DNA of 20,758 bases from Deinococcus sp045062605. Lineage in GTDB: Bacteria > Deinococcota > Deinococci > Deinococcales > Deinococcaceae. The notes below the pieces were generated by a model that saw nothing but the letters and a program-made list of their open reading frames with translations, was not told where the DNA came from and ran no database searches. Positions 1 to 6,927 of the stretch are shown here, one piece after another. Location of the stretch: NCBI RefSeq assembly GCF_045062605.1, contig NZ_JBJGDW010000064.1:1-20758 (forward strand), given 5' to 3'. Numbering within the stretch: position 1 is the first letter of the stretch; the number at the start of each line of letters is the position of its first letter. The position numbers were made by a program, and so were the translations under genes.

Positions 1-683
1 GGCAGATCGTCCATGCGCGCATCCACCCGCAGTCGCACCGTGGTGGGGAGCCCCCGCTCAGCCAATCCCTGAATCCATGCCTGGCCGATGAATTCCCGGT
101 CTGCATAGATCGTGGCAACCTCGCAGCAGTCCAGCAGCGTCAGCGCCTCGTCCAGCAAGGCCAGGTGGGTGCGTGTACCGCTGTTGCCGCTGTGCGGCAG
201 CAGCTCGATCAAGAGTGGCACGGCGACGCCTCGCCAGTTCACCGCCAGCACGAGCACGTTCACGTCGGTCTTCCCCAGTTTCCAATTGCGGGCAAGCGTC
301 CTCGTGGGAAGGAGTGGCCCCCTACGGGTGCTATCTCAGAGGCGACAGTCTGTTCTGCCCAAGAAGGTGCGGTCCAGGCTGAACTCCCGCTGTTTTCCAT
401 CAGGGAGCACGGCCAGCACCAGACGGGCGACATCCAGAGGACACAGGGGATGCTGGTAAAAGAAGCGCTCGATCGGGCGGATGATGGAAGCCGTTTGAGC
501 GTTGCCCCGGCAACGCTCGGCCAGTGCCGTGTGGCGAACGTCTTTGGCTCCGATCAACGCCAGGGCGAGCAGTTCTACCTGATTTTTGCGGGAGGCGGGG
601 AAGTGAGAAACAAAGCACAGACTCAGCGATTTCAGGGCAGGGGAGACGCGCTCTGTTCTTGCGTACTGGACGACGGATTTCAA
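1..683 (-). pseudogene. IS4-type transposase remnant, interrupted and cut by the window edge
   Basis: The minus strand encodes a DDE transposase in two blocks. The first runs from a TTG at 683 to about 366 and ends with SLDRT, the region of the first catalytic Asp. The second block, from 287 to the window edge, reads NWKLGKTDVNVLVLAVNW and later IYADREFIGQ, the region of the second Asp. The blocks are in the same frame but are separated by about 78 bp (288-365) that has a TGA at 336-338 and does not resemble transposase. Joining LDRT to NWKLG gives a normal IS4-type sequence, so the gene looks inactivated by a small insertion. The C-terminal part lies outside the window, so the copy's full extent is unknown. 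The outer end of the IS probably lies around 695-715, immediately beside the doxX-like stop. Family assignment is from motif memory; the IS name was not determined. Confidence 0.75.
288..365. repeat. short bipartite repeat, copy 1, inside the transposase
   Basis: The left part (288-303) is GCGGGCAAGCGTCCTC and the right part (348-363) is GTCTGTTCTGCCCAAG. Both 16-mers recur exactly at 2640-2655 and 2662-2677, where only 6 nt separate them instead of 44 nt here. The segment interrupts the transposase reading frame between the codons for Thr and Asn. No clear target-site duplication is seen. Confidence 0.7.
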
Positions 684-721
684 GCCCCCTCGAAAACTGT
701 CGGGTACTGAGAACTACTGCT

Positions 722-1336
722 TTAGCGGACGGCATCACTGGGCCTTCGCTGAGAAGCCAGTTCAGCGGGAGCAGCGGCAGCGGCAGGGCGCTCGCTGACG
801 CCGAAGCGGGCGGGAACCCAGCGGTCCAGGCCCCACCATCCGGCCACGCGCCAGCCCAGCACCAGCCACGTTGCCAGGATGAACAGCAATGGATTGGTAC
901 TGACCGTGCCCGCCAGCAGGTAACTGGCATTCATCACCCCGCCAAAGAACGCCGCAATGCCCGTGAACAGCCCCACGATCAGGGCCACGCCCACCAACAC
1001 CTCGCCGTAGGCCACCAGATACGAGAAAGCGGCGGCGTTGGGCAGCGCCACGTGTTGCAGGAACCAGCCATACCAGCCCTGTACATCCGGGTGGTCACCG
1101 CCCGTCTTGGCCAGCGCGCCAGTCAGAAAGCCGCTGACGGCGGTTCCGGCTTTCTCGCCCACCCATACCCCGGCTGGATTGGTGATCTTGCCCCAGCCCG
1201 CGATGAGCCATTCGTAGCCCACGTAGACGCGCAGGATCAGCCACAGCGGGGCCAGACGCGGATCGGCGAACAGCAGGCGGGAGATGGCGGGTTCTCTGAG
1301 GGTGGCGGGCGCGGGTGAAGTGGGGAGGGTGGTCAT
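722..1336 (-). CDS. DoxX/DoxD-family membrane protein
   Basis: The product is 204 aa with about four hydrophobic helices (roughly residues 31-48, 102-122, 124-144 and 149-168) and the aromatic, Gly-rich pattern of DoxX proteins (YVGYEWLIAGWGKI near the first helix). The family includes the small subunit of archaeal thiosulfate:quinone oxidoreductase and many uncharacterised bacterial membrane proteins linked to redox or thiol stress; the substrate here is unknown. The start at 1336 is chosen because AGGAG lies 8 nt upstream; a longer in-frame extension to 1402 has no such site. The N-terminal 20 residues are Pro/Ala-rich and the last 25 residues are Ala-rich, probably disordered. It is divergent from a TetR regulator, which may control it. 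The IS remnant abuts its stop codon. Confidence 0.8.
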   Translation of the reverse strand: MTTLPTSPAPATLREPAISRLLFADPRLAPLWLILRVYVGYEWLIAGWGKITNPAGVWVGEKAGTAVSGFLTGALAKTGGDHPDVQGWYGWFLQHVALPNAAAFSYLVAYGEVLVGVALIVGLFTGIAAFFGGVMNASYLLAGTVSTNPLLFILATWLVLGWRVAGWWGLDRWVPARFGVSERPAAAAAPAELASQRRPSDAVR

Positions 1337-1423
1337 GGGCAGGTCTCCTGGGCGCAGCGGCGGGAGAGGGGAGAGGTTGGCGGGCGGTGGCCTCCGCTGC
1401 ACCCCTCAACCTCTTCCTGCGGT

Positions 1424-1458
1424 ATTACGGCGGCATTACGGAAGCCGAGGAGTTACGG
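1424..1458. promoter_or_regulatory. candidate TetR operator: three TTACGG direct repeats
   Basis: TTACGG occurs at 1425-1430, 1436-1441 and 1453-1458 in the 166-bp divergent gap between the DoxX-like gene and the TetR gene. The first two are within ATTACGG units 11 bp apart, about one helical turn. TetR proteins often bind in the divergent gap, but most use palindromes rather than direct repeats, so this is only a candidate. Confidence 0.25.
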
Positions 1459-1502
1459 GCGCCTTGACTCCCCGCGCCCCAGCCCCGATGCTGGGAGGCC
1501 CT

Positions 1503-2087
1503 ATGGCCCGCACCGTCAACCCCATTCAGGACCGCACCCGGCGCGCTGGCCTGGAAAAGGCGGCCTATCTGGCGCTGTACGAGCGCGGCTACGCGGGGGT
1601 CACGCTGGCCAACATCGCCGAACACGCCGGGGTCAGCCGGGGAACGCTGGTGTACCACTTCGGCAGCCGGGCGGGGCTGCTCTCGGCGGTGATGCGGCGG
1701 TTTACCCGTACCATCACGGTGGCAACGCGGCGGGCGCTGAGGCAGGCCGAGACGCCAGACGCCAAGCTGCAAGCCTTTGTCGAAAACCAGTTTTACGGGG
1801 TCCAGAACACGCAGCGCTTCTACACGGTTTCATTGGACTTCCTGGCGGCAGCAACGCGTGACCCGGAGCTGATGGCCGTGCAGCGCGACTTTCTGGGTCA
1901 GACGCTGGAGCTGGATCTTGAACTTGCGCGGCTGGCCGGTGAGGACGGCGCGGGGGCGCGGGCGCGGCAACTGCGCGCACTGGTAGAGGGCCTGAGCGTG
2001 CGCTTTCTGGCCGATCCCGCACCTGATCTGGCCGCCTACCGCGCCGACTGCCTGGGCGGACTGCGCGCGATTCTGGACTGGGATTAG
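1503..2087 (+). CDS. TetR/AcrR family transcriptional regulator
   Basis: The 194-aa product has an N-terminal helix-turn-helix at about residues 33-55 (VTLANIAEHAGVSRGTLVYHF), the signature of TetR repressors, followed by an all-helical ligand and dimer domain with no recognisable specificity. The ATG at 1503 is chosen because GGGAGG lies 4 nt upstream and the protein then starts close to the HTH as usual; the in-frame ATG at 1488 would overlap that ribosome site. It is divergent from the DoxX-like gene, which is its most likely target together with itself. The DinB-fold gene starts 47 bp after its stop on the same strand and may be cotranscribed. The ligand is unknown. Confidence 0.88.
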   Translation: MARTVNPIQDRTRRAGLEKAAYLALYERGYAGVTLANIAEHAGVSRGTLVYHFGSRAGLLSAVMRRFTRTITVATRRALRQAETPDAKLQAFVENQFYGVQNTQRFYTVSLDFLAAATRDPELMAVQRDFLGQTLELDLELARLAGEDGAGARARQLRALVEGLSVRFLADPAPDLAAYRADCLGGLRAILDWD

Positions 2088-2134
2088 GCGTTCTGGCTGA
2101 TGCTCCGTAGGGGTTCGGGGCGCAGGATAACAAT

Positions 2135-2599
2135 ATGACCGAACGACTCTCCCACTACCGTTCCCGCGCCGCGCGGGCGCTGGTGCTGCTACACGACGAG
2201 AAGATACGCGATTTTCTGGAGGTCTGGCAACGGGCGAGGGCGGCAAATTTATGCCTACCCGCCATATCTGGCGCGCACTATCAATCGCTGGAGCATCTGC
2301 TGTGGCATGTGCTGAACTCGTCAGGAACATACATGGTCCGCATGTGCGCGCATCTGGACTTGCCGGACCCGCAGCCAGAACCCATGCCCGATATTGACAA
2401 TTTGGAAGCGCAGGTTGGAGCTTACCTGGACCGTCTTCTGAGCTGGTGGCGCGTACCGCTGGCCGGGGTAATAGACGCCGGCATGGAACCGGAAACCTAC
2501 ACGCCGGGCATGCACTATTGGATCGACGCCATGCTGGAACATGCGGTGATGCATCCGGTGCGCCACAGCTTTCAACTGCGGGAACTGCTCGAGGCTTAA
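2135..2599 (+). CDS. DinB-superfamily four-helix protein
   Basis: The 154-aa product is consistent with the DinB/YfiT fold, a four-helix bundle with a metal site formed by three His. Candidate ligands are His54 or His58 in HYQSLEHLLWHVL and His140 with His144 in HPVRHSFQL, matching the HxxxHxxQL pattern near the C-terminus. Members include bacillithiol or mycothiol S-transferases and many proteins of unknown role; DinB-like families are strongly expanded in Deinococcus. AGGA lies 7 nt before the ATG. It follows the TetR gene closely and could share its transcript. No substrate can be named. Confidence 0.72.
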   Translation: MTERLSHYRSRAARALVLLHDEKIRDFLEVWQRARAANLCLPAISGAHYQSLEHLLWHVLNSSGTYMVRMCAHLDLPDPQPEPMPDIDNLEAQVGAYLDRLLSWWRVPLAGVIDAGMEPETYTPGMHYWIDAMLEHAVMHPVRHSFQLRELLEA

Positions 2600-2606
2600 A
2601 GCAGTT

Positions 2607-2631
2607 GTCATAAAAAGACCATTGTTATGAC
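2607..2631. repeat. inverted repeat GTCATAA / TTATGAC
   Basis: A perfect 7-bp inverted repeat with an 11-nt spacer lies just after the DinB-like stop and directly before the second copy of the bipartite repeat. The order (CATAA...TTATG) is the reverse of the Deinococcus radiation-response motif, so it is not that operator. It may be a weak hairpin or the edge of a repeat element. Confidence 0.35.
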
Positions 2632-2639
2632 CGAGCGGA

Positions 2640-2677
2640 GCGGGCAAGCGTCCTCAAGGGCGTCTGTTCTGCCCAAG
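2640..2677. repeat. short bipartite repeat, copy 2
   Basis: The two 16-mers of the element at 288-363 recur here exactly, at 2640-2655 and 2662-2677, separated by AAGGGC. It lies in the 200-bp gap (2600-2799) between the convergent DinB-like and cobalamin-binding-like genes. The rest of that gap shows no coding potential. Confidence 0.7.
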
Positions 2678-2736
2678 ACAGCGAGTGACTTTTACTGAGT
2701 AGGGCGGACTTGCAAAGCTGCGAAGCAGAGAATGGA

Positions 2737-2765
2737 GTCGCCGGAAGTCTTTATATTCCGGCGAC
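2737..2765. repeat. perfect 10-bp hairpin between convergent genes
   Basis: GTCGCCGGAA (2737-2746) pairs perfectly with TTCCGGCGAC (2756-2765) around the loop GTCTTTATA. It lies 34 bp beyond the stop of the minus-strand binding-protein gene. There is no T-run on either side, so it is either an unusual terminator or an RNA-stabilising hairpin or dispersed repeat unit. Confidence 0.6.
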
Positions 2766-2799
2766 GTAATTCGGAGAACTGCTCCAGAACCAGACAGGT

Positions 2800-3567
2800 T
2801 CAGGCACGCGCTAGAGCCAGTCCCTCCAGCGCCGCCGCGATCTGCCGCGCACCTTCTAGCAGGCGGGGGCCGGGGCGGCCCAGTCCACTTTCAGGCACGG
2901 CGATCACGGGAATCCCCAGACCGCGCGCCTCGATGACCTCTGGCCTCAGCTTTTTAGCGCCGCACCACGAACACACGATCAGGTCCGCCTGTGCGTCTCG
3001 CACCTCGTCCAGCGTGAGCGGCGTGCTGCGTCCGGGACGCGTCTCCAGGGCATTCACTGCGCCCATTCCGGCCAGCAGTTCCGTGACCCAGGATTCGCGC
3101 GTCGCGGCGATGATCGGGCGGGGCCACCATTCCACCAGCACGCGCGGTGGGCGGGAATACGCGGCGCGCAGGCTGAACAGGTCCGTCTCAAGCTGGGCGG
3201 CCACCTCCTGCCCTCTTTGCTCCAGCCCGATGGTCTTGCCAATCAGGCGGATGTCGTCCAGCGTATCGGCCACCGTAACCGGATCGAGGATCAGGGTGGG
3301 CAGGCCGCGCTTGTGCAGACCGTCCACGACGCGCTGCATGCCCGGTACACTCAGGCTGGCGAGGACCAGATCGGGCCGCGATTCAGCGACCATATCCAGA
3401 TCAATGTCCAGATCGGGACCGACACGGCGGGCAGACTCCAGCCCCGGCGCGTCGCTGTGCGAGTCGGCGGCCACCACCCAGCCGGTAGCCCCCAGCGCCG
3501 CGAGAATATCCGAATTGCTAGACACCAATGAGGCCAGCCGCAGGGGCGGAGAGGCGGGGACATTCAT
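2800..3567 (-). CDS. BtuF/FecB-type (cobalamin-like) substrate-binding protein without a signal peptide
   Basis: The 255-aa product matches the helical-backbone binding-protein fold (COG0614 type). DLDMVAESRPDLVLA (about 56-70), a linker helix near 95-130, EWWPRPIIAATRESW (about 146-160) and ELLAGMGAVNAL are typical of vitamin B12-type binding proteins. Such proteins are normally periplasmic, but this one begins MNVPASPPLRLASLVSSNS with no hydrophobic signal or lipobox, and no permease or ATPase gene is next to it. It may therefore act in the cytoplasm or be a repurposed corrinoid or iron-chelate binder. The start is supported by a leaderless arrangement: TAGACT ends 7 nt before the ATG and there is no Shine-Dalgarno. 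It is divergent from the cytochrome gene. The ligand is inferred from family only. Confidence 0.72.
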   Translation of the reverse strand: MNVPASPPLRLASLVSSNSDILAALGATGWVVAADSHSDAPGLESARRVGPDLDIDLDMVAESRPDLVLASLSVPGMQRVVDGLHKRGLPTLILDPVTVADTLDDIRLIGKTIGLEQRGQEVAAQLETDLFSLRAAYSRPPRVLVEWWPRPIIAATRESWVTELLAGMGAVNALETRPGRSTPLTLDEVRDAQADLIVCSWCGAKKLRPEVIEARGLGIPVIAVPESGLGRPGPRLLEGARQIAAALEGLALARA

Positions 3568-3574
3568 GCTGGAC

Positions 3575-3580
3575 AGTCTA
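3575..3580 (-). promoter_or_regulatory. -10 element TAGACT of a probable leaderless transcript
   Basis: TAGACT on the minus strand ends 7 nt before the ATG at 3567, so transcription would start at or next to the start codon. No convincing -35 box is seen. Confidence 0.55.
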
Positions 3581-3609
3581 GCGACGTGGGGCTGGGCGGC
3601 GGGAAGTCA

Positions 3610-3635
3610 CAGCACATCTGTACAGCACATCTGTA
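3610..3635. promoter_or_regulatory. tandem 13-bp repeat, candidate operator
   Basis: CAGCACATCTGTA is repeated exactly and head to tail (3610-3622, 3623-3635). Each unit contains the dyad ACAG...CTGT, and the junction forms the palindrome CTGTACAG. It lies in the 179-bp divergent gap between the binding-protein gene and the cytochrome gene, about 30 bp upstream of the former's -10 and about 100 bp upstream of the latter's. The arrangement suggests a regulator site, but no regulator is identified. Confidence 0.4.
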
Positions 3636-3733
3636 TTGCACACCCATACCTTCCATCCATGCCGTGCGTTCATATTGTGTGGCCAGCCCACTTTGCCCCG
3701 TCCAGCGCGGTCAAAAGCCCCCTGACCGTGTGG

Positions 3734-3739
3734 TAAGCT
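3734..3739 (+). promoter_or_regulatory. -10 element TAAGCT of a probable leaderless transcript
   Basis: TAAGCT ends 7 nt before the ATG at 3747 and there is no Shine-Dalgarno sequence. The sequence TCAAAA lies 17 nt upstream of it and is at best a weak -35. Confidence 0.55.
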
Positions 3740-3746
3740 CTGGGCC

Positions 3747-4412
3747 ATGAAGAACACGTTCGCTGTCACCATGACGCTGCTGCTGGCCCTGACCCTGGCC
3801 GGAGGAGTTGCCGGATACCGGATCGCCACCACCCCGCACGAGGAAAAAACCACGGAAACCGCGCGGGTCCCTTCTGAGGCCGCACCCAGCGCAAACGCTG
3901 CCTCCACTGGCGCGGCAGGCGCACCCGGCGCACTGGGTGATGTCAAGCCCAACGAGGCGGGCGGCACCACCAGCGGCCCCAACGGCGCAGTGGCCGTGCC
4001 CGGCGGAGCCATGAGCGGTAAAGGCGCGCCCACTGGCAACACAGCCCAGGCCCAGGCCGGAACACCTACCGATCCCGACACAGCCAGCAACGAACAGGCG
4101 GCCACAGGCGCTCCACCCGCCGCGACTGCTGTGGCCGCCGAAACCCAGGGCGACGCCTCTGCGGGCAAGGAGCTGTATGTGAGTACGGGTTGCGTGGGCT
4201 GCCACGGTGCGGACGGCGGCGGCGGCATCGGCGCCAACCTGAAGCTGGCCAATGGTCCCAAGTCGTGGACCGAGGCCCAGTTCCACACCGTGTTGCGCGA
4301 GGGCAAGCTGCCAGACGGCAAGGAGCTGAACGCCGTCATGCCGCGTTTCTCCGAGCAGCAGCTTACCGACTCGGATATCGCCAACGTTTTCGCCTACGTC
4401 AAGACCTTCTGA
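3747..4412 (+). CDS. membrane-anchored or secreted mono-heme cytochrome c
   Basis: The 221-aa product has an uncleaved anchor or signal segment (about residues 5-23), a roughly 110-residue linker rich in Ala, Gly, Pro and Thr (about 25-135), and a C-terminal cytochrome c domain. That domain has the heme-binding motif CVGCH (Cys149, Cys152, His153) and Met198 in AVMPRF as the likely sixth ligand. The fold is that of small class I cytochromes that pass electrons outside the membrane; the long flexible linker would let the heme domain reach a partner such as a terminal oxidase. The start is set by the leaderless -10 spacing and by the signal segment. A strong terminator follows, so it appears to be a single-gene unit. 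The electron partner is unknown. Confidence 0.9.
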   Translation: MKNTFAVTMTLLLALTLAGGVAGYRIATTPHEEKTTETARVPSEAAPSANAASTGAAGAPGALGDVKPNEAGGTTSGPNGAVAVPGGAMSGKGAPTGNTAQAQAGTPTDPDTASNEQAATGAPPAATAVAAETQGDASAGKELYVSTGCVGCHGADGGGGIGANLKLANGPKSWTEAQFHTVLREGKLPDGKELNAVMPRFSEQQLTDSDIANVFAYVKTF

Positions 4413-4432
4413 GCCTTTCGAGTTTTCCTCTG

Positions 4433-4456
4433 GCCTGCCCACGCGGCAGGCTTTTT
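4433..4456 (+). terminator. rho-independent terminator after the cytochrome gene
   Basis: GCCTGCC (4433-4439) pairs with GGCAGGC (4445-4451) around CACGC and is followed by TTTTT (4452-4456). It begins 20 nt after the stop codon. Confidence 0.85.
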
Positions 4457-4482
4457 GATCTCGGTGGGCGACGAGATCAAAA
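4453..4482. terminator. second hairpin sharing the terminator T-run
   Basis: TTTTGATCTC (4453-4462) is perfectly complementary to GAGATCAAAA (4473-4482). Its left arm uses the T-run of the preceding terminator, so the two structures compete or act in series. On the minus strand this arm also ends in a T-run. Confidence 0.5.
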
Positions 4483-4534
4483 GATCCTCAACGCGTGAAC
4501 GGCCTCACCGGGAACCAACTCACGCCGGGGGGCG

Positions 4535-4540
4535 TAGTTT
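4535..4540 (+). promoter_or_regulatory. -10 element TAGTTT of a probable leaderless transcript
   Basis: TAGTTT ends 6 nt before the ATG at 4547. No Shine-Dalgarno sequence precedes the start. Confidence 0.5.
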
Positions 4541-4546
4541 ACGGGT

Positions 4547-6157
<1,611 letters not shown>

Positions 6158-6175
6158 GGACAGACGTTCTGACTC

Positions 6176-6218
6176 AACGAAAAGCCTCTCTTCCACAGTC
6201 GGAGAGGGGCTTTTCGTT
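6176..6218. terminator. bidirectional terminator hairpin between convergent genes
   Basis: AACGAAAAGCC at 6176-6186 pairs with GGCTTTTCGTT at 6208-6218, and TCTC with GAGA extends the stem with a small bulge around an 11-15 nt loop. A-rich and T-rich arms give a U-run in both directions. It lies between the sppA stop (6157) and the stop of the minus-strand gene (6237), so it can serve both. Confidence 0.75.
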
Positions 6219-6236
6219 GTCTCCAATTGGGGAGAT

Positions 6237-6836
6237 TCAGCTCTTCAGCACCGCCTGAATCTCCTTGTAGATGGCGCGGCTTTCTTCCACGTTCTCGCCG
6301 TAGCCGCGCATCATGAAGCGGGTGGCCTCCTTGCCCCGGCCCAGGGCGCGGAGTTGCTCCAGCAGATCGTTGATGTGATCACGCGCCTTTTCCATCTGCG
6401 GATCGCGGGGCGGTTCCGGGGGCAGGGCGGCGGCAGCGGGCGCGGTGGGCAGCGGCGTCACCTCGTCCAGATCAGAGGTGTTGGGGCCGTCCTCAGCGTC
6501 GTATTCCACCCAGGGGATTTCCCCAGCGGGGGCCACGCCAAAGGTGCGGGCAGCGTCGGCCAGGGCGGCCCATTTGGCATCGTCGAGGGTGTGGCCGCCC
6601 GACAGGCCCTCGCGGGTCACGCCCAGCAGGGTCAGGCGGGCGCGGACCACCGGGGGCTGCAAACTGTCGCAGGCCCAGGTGAGGCTCCAGTGCGGATCGG
6701 CGGTTTCCAGGTGCAGGGCCATCTGGTCCAGGTCCGGGGCGGGAATCACGCGCGCCTGGTCCCCCCGCACTTCCAGGGTGGCCCAGGCGCTCATGCTGGC
6801 GCGAAGGGCCTCGCGCACGCGGTCAAATTCAGGCAT
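6237..6836 (-). CDS. divergent Rad52/DdrA-like protein
   Basis: The 199-aa product has a core typical of the Rad52/DdrA family. WSLTWACDSL (50-59), then VRARLTLLGVTREG (64-77) and AKWAALADAARTFGV (87-101), correspond to the family pattern of a β-strand RLTxxGVTRE and a helix of the form AxxxALxxAAxxFGV. DdrA binds single-stranded DNA 3' ends and protects them after radiation damage in Deinococcus. A Pro/Ala-rich linker (about 125-145) leads to a charged helical tail ending RAIYKEIQAVLKS. The conserved Lys-Arg of the helix is absent, so binding properties may differ. No radiation-response palindrome is seen upstream; instead an octamer repeat array supplies a leaderless -10 (TAGACT, 7 nt from the ATG). 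Family call is from motif recall, moderate certainty; an uncharacterised Deinococcus protein is the alternative. Confidence 0.6.
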   Translation of the reverse strand: MPEFDRVREALRASMSAWATLEVRGDQARVIPAPDLDQMALHLETADPHWSLTWACDSLQPPVVRARLTLLGVTREGLSGGHTLDDAKWAALADAARTFGVAPAGEIPWVEYDAEDGPNTSDLDEVTPLPTAPAAAALPPEPPRDPQMEKARDHINDLLEQLRALGRGKEATRFMMRGYGENVEESRAIYKEIQAVLKS

Positions 6837-6843
6837 GTGGGAA

Positions 6844-6849
6844 AGTCTA
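6844..6849 (-). promoter_or_regulatory. -10 element TAGACT of a probable leaderless transcript
   Basis: TAGACT on the minus strand ends 7 nt before the ATG at 6836. It is formed by the gene-proximal unit of the octamer array. Confidence 0.55.
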
Positions 6850-6906
6850 AGGGTCTGAGGGTCCTAAAGTCTGAGGGTCTGGTCAAACCGTCTAACGGTC
6901 TAACCG
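6846..6906 (-). repeat. tandem octamer array upstream of the DdrA-like gene
   Basis: Read on the plus strand, eight consecutive units are TCTAAGGG, TCTGAGGG, TCCTAAAG, TCTGAGGG, TCTGG (short), TCAAACCG, TCTAACGG and TCTAACCG. On the coding strand the consensus is CCCTTAGA-like. The array fills most of the 91-bp gap between the acylase stop and the DdrA-like start. Confidence 0.7.
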
Positions 6907-6927
6907 CAGGACAGAGGAGCGTGGACT

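Noticed and set aside
1284..1502. Longer N-terminal extension of the TetR protein
   Set aside because: It overlaps the promoter region and ribosome site of the shorter start, and TetR proteins start close to the HTH.
2607..2631. Possible radiation/desiccation response motif
   Set aside because: The half-sites are in the reverse order (CATAA...TTATG) with an 11-nt spacer, and the site follows a gene rather than preceding one.
2732..3736. Plus-strand frame of 334 codons across the binding-protein gene
   Set aside because: It is Ser/Arg-rich, with no domain, and antisense to a coherent BtuF-like protein that has its own promoter-like start.
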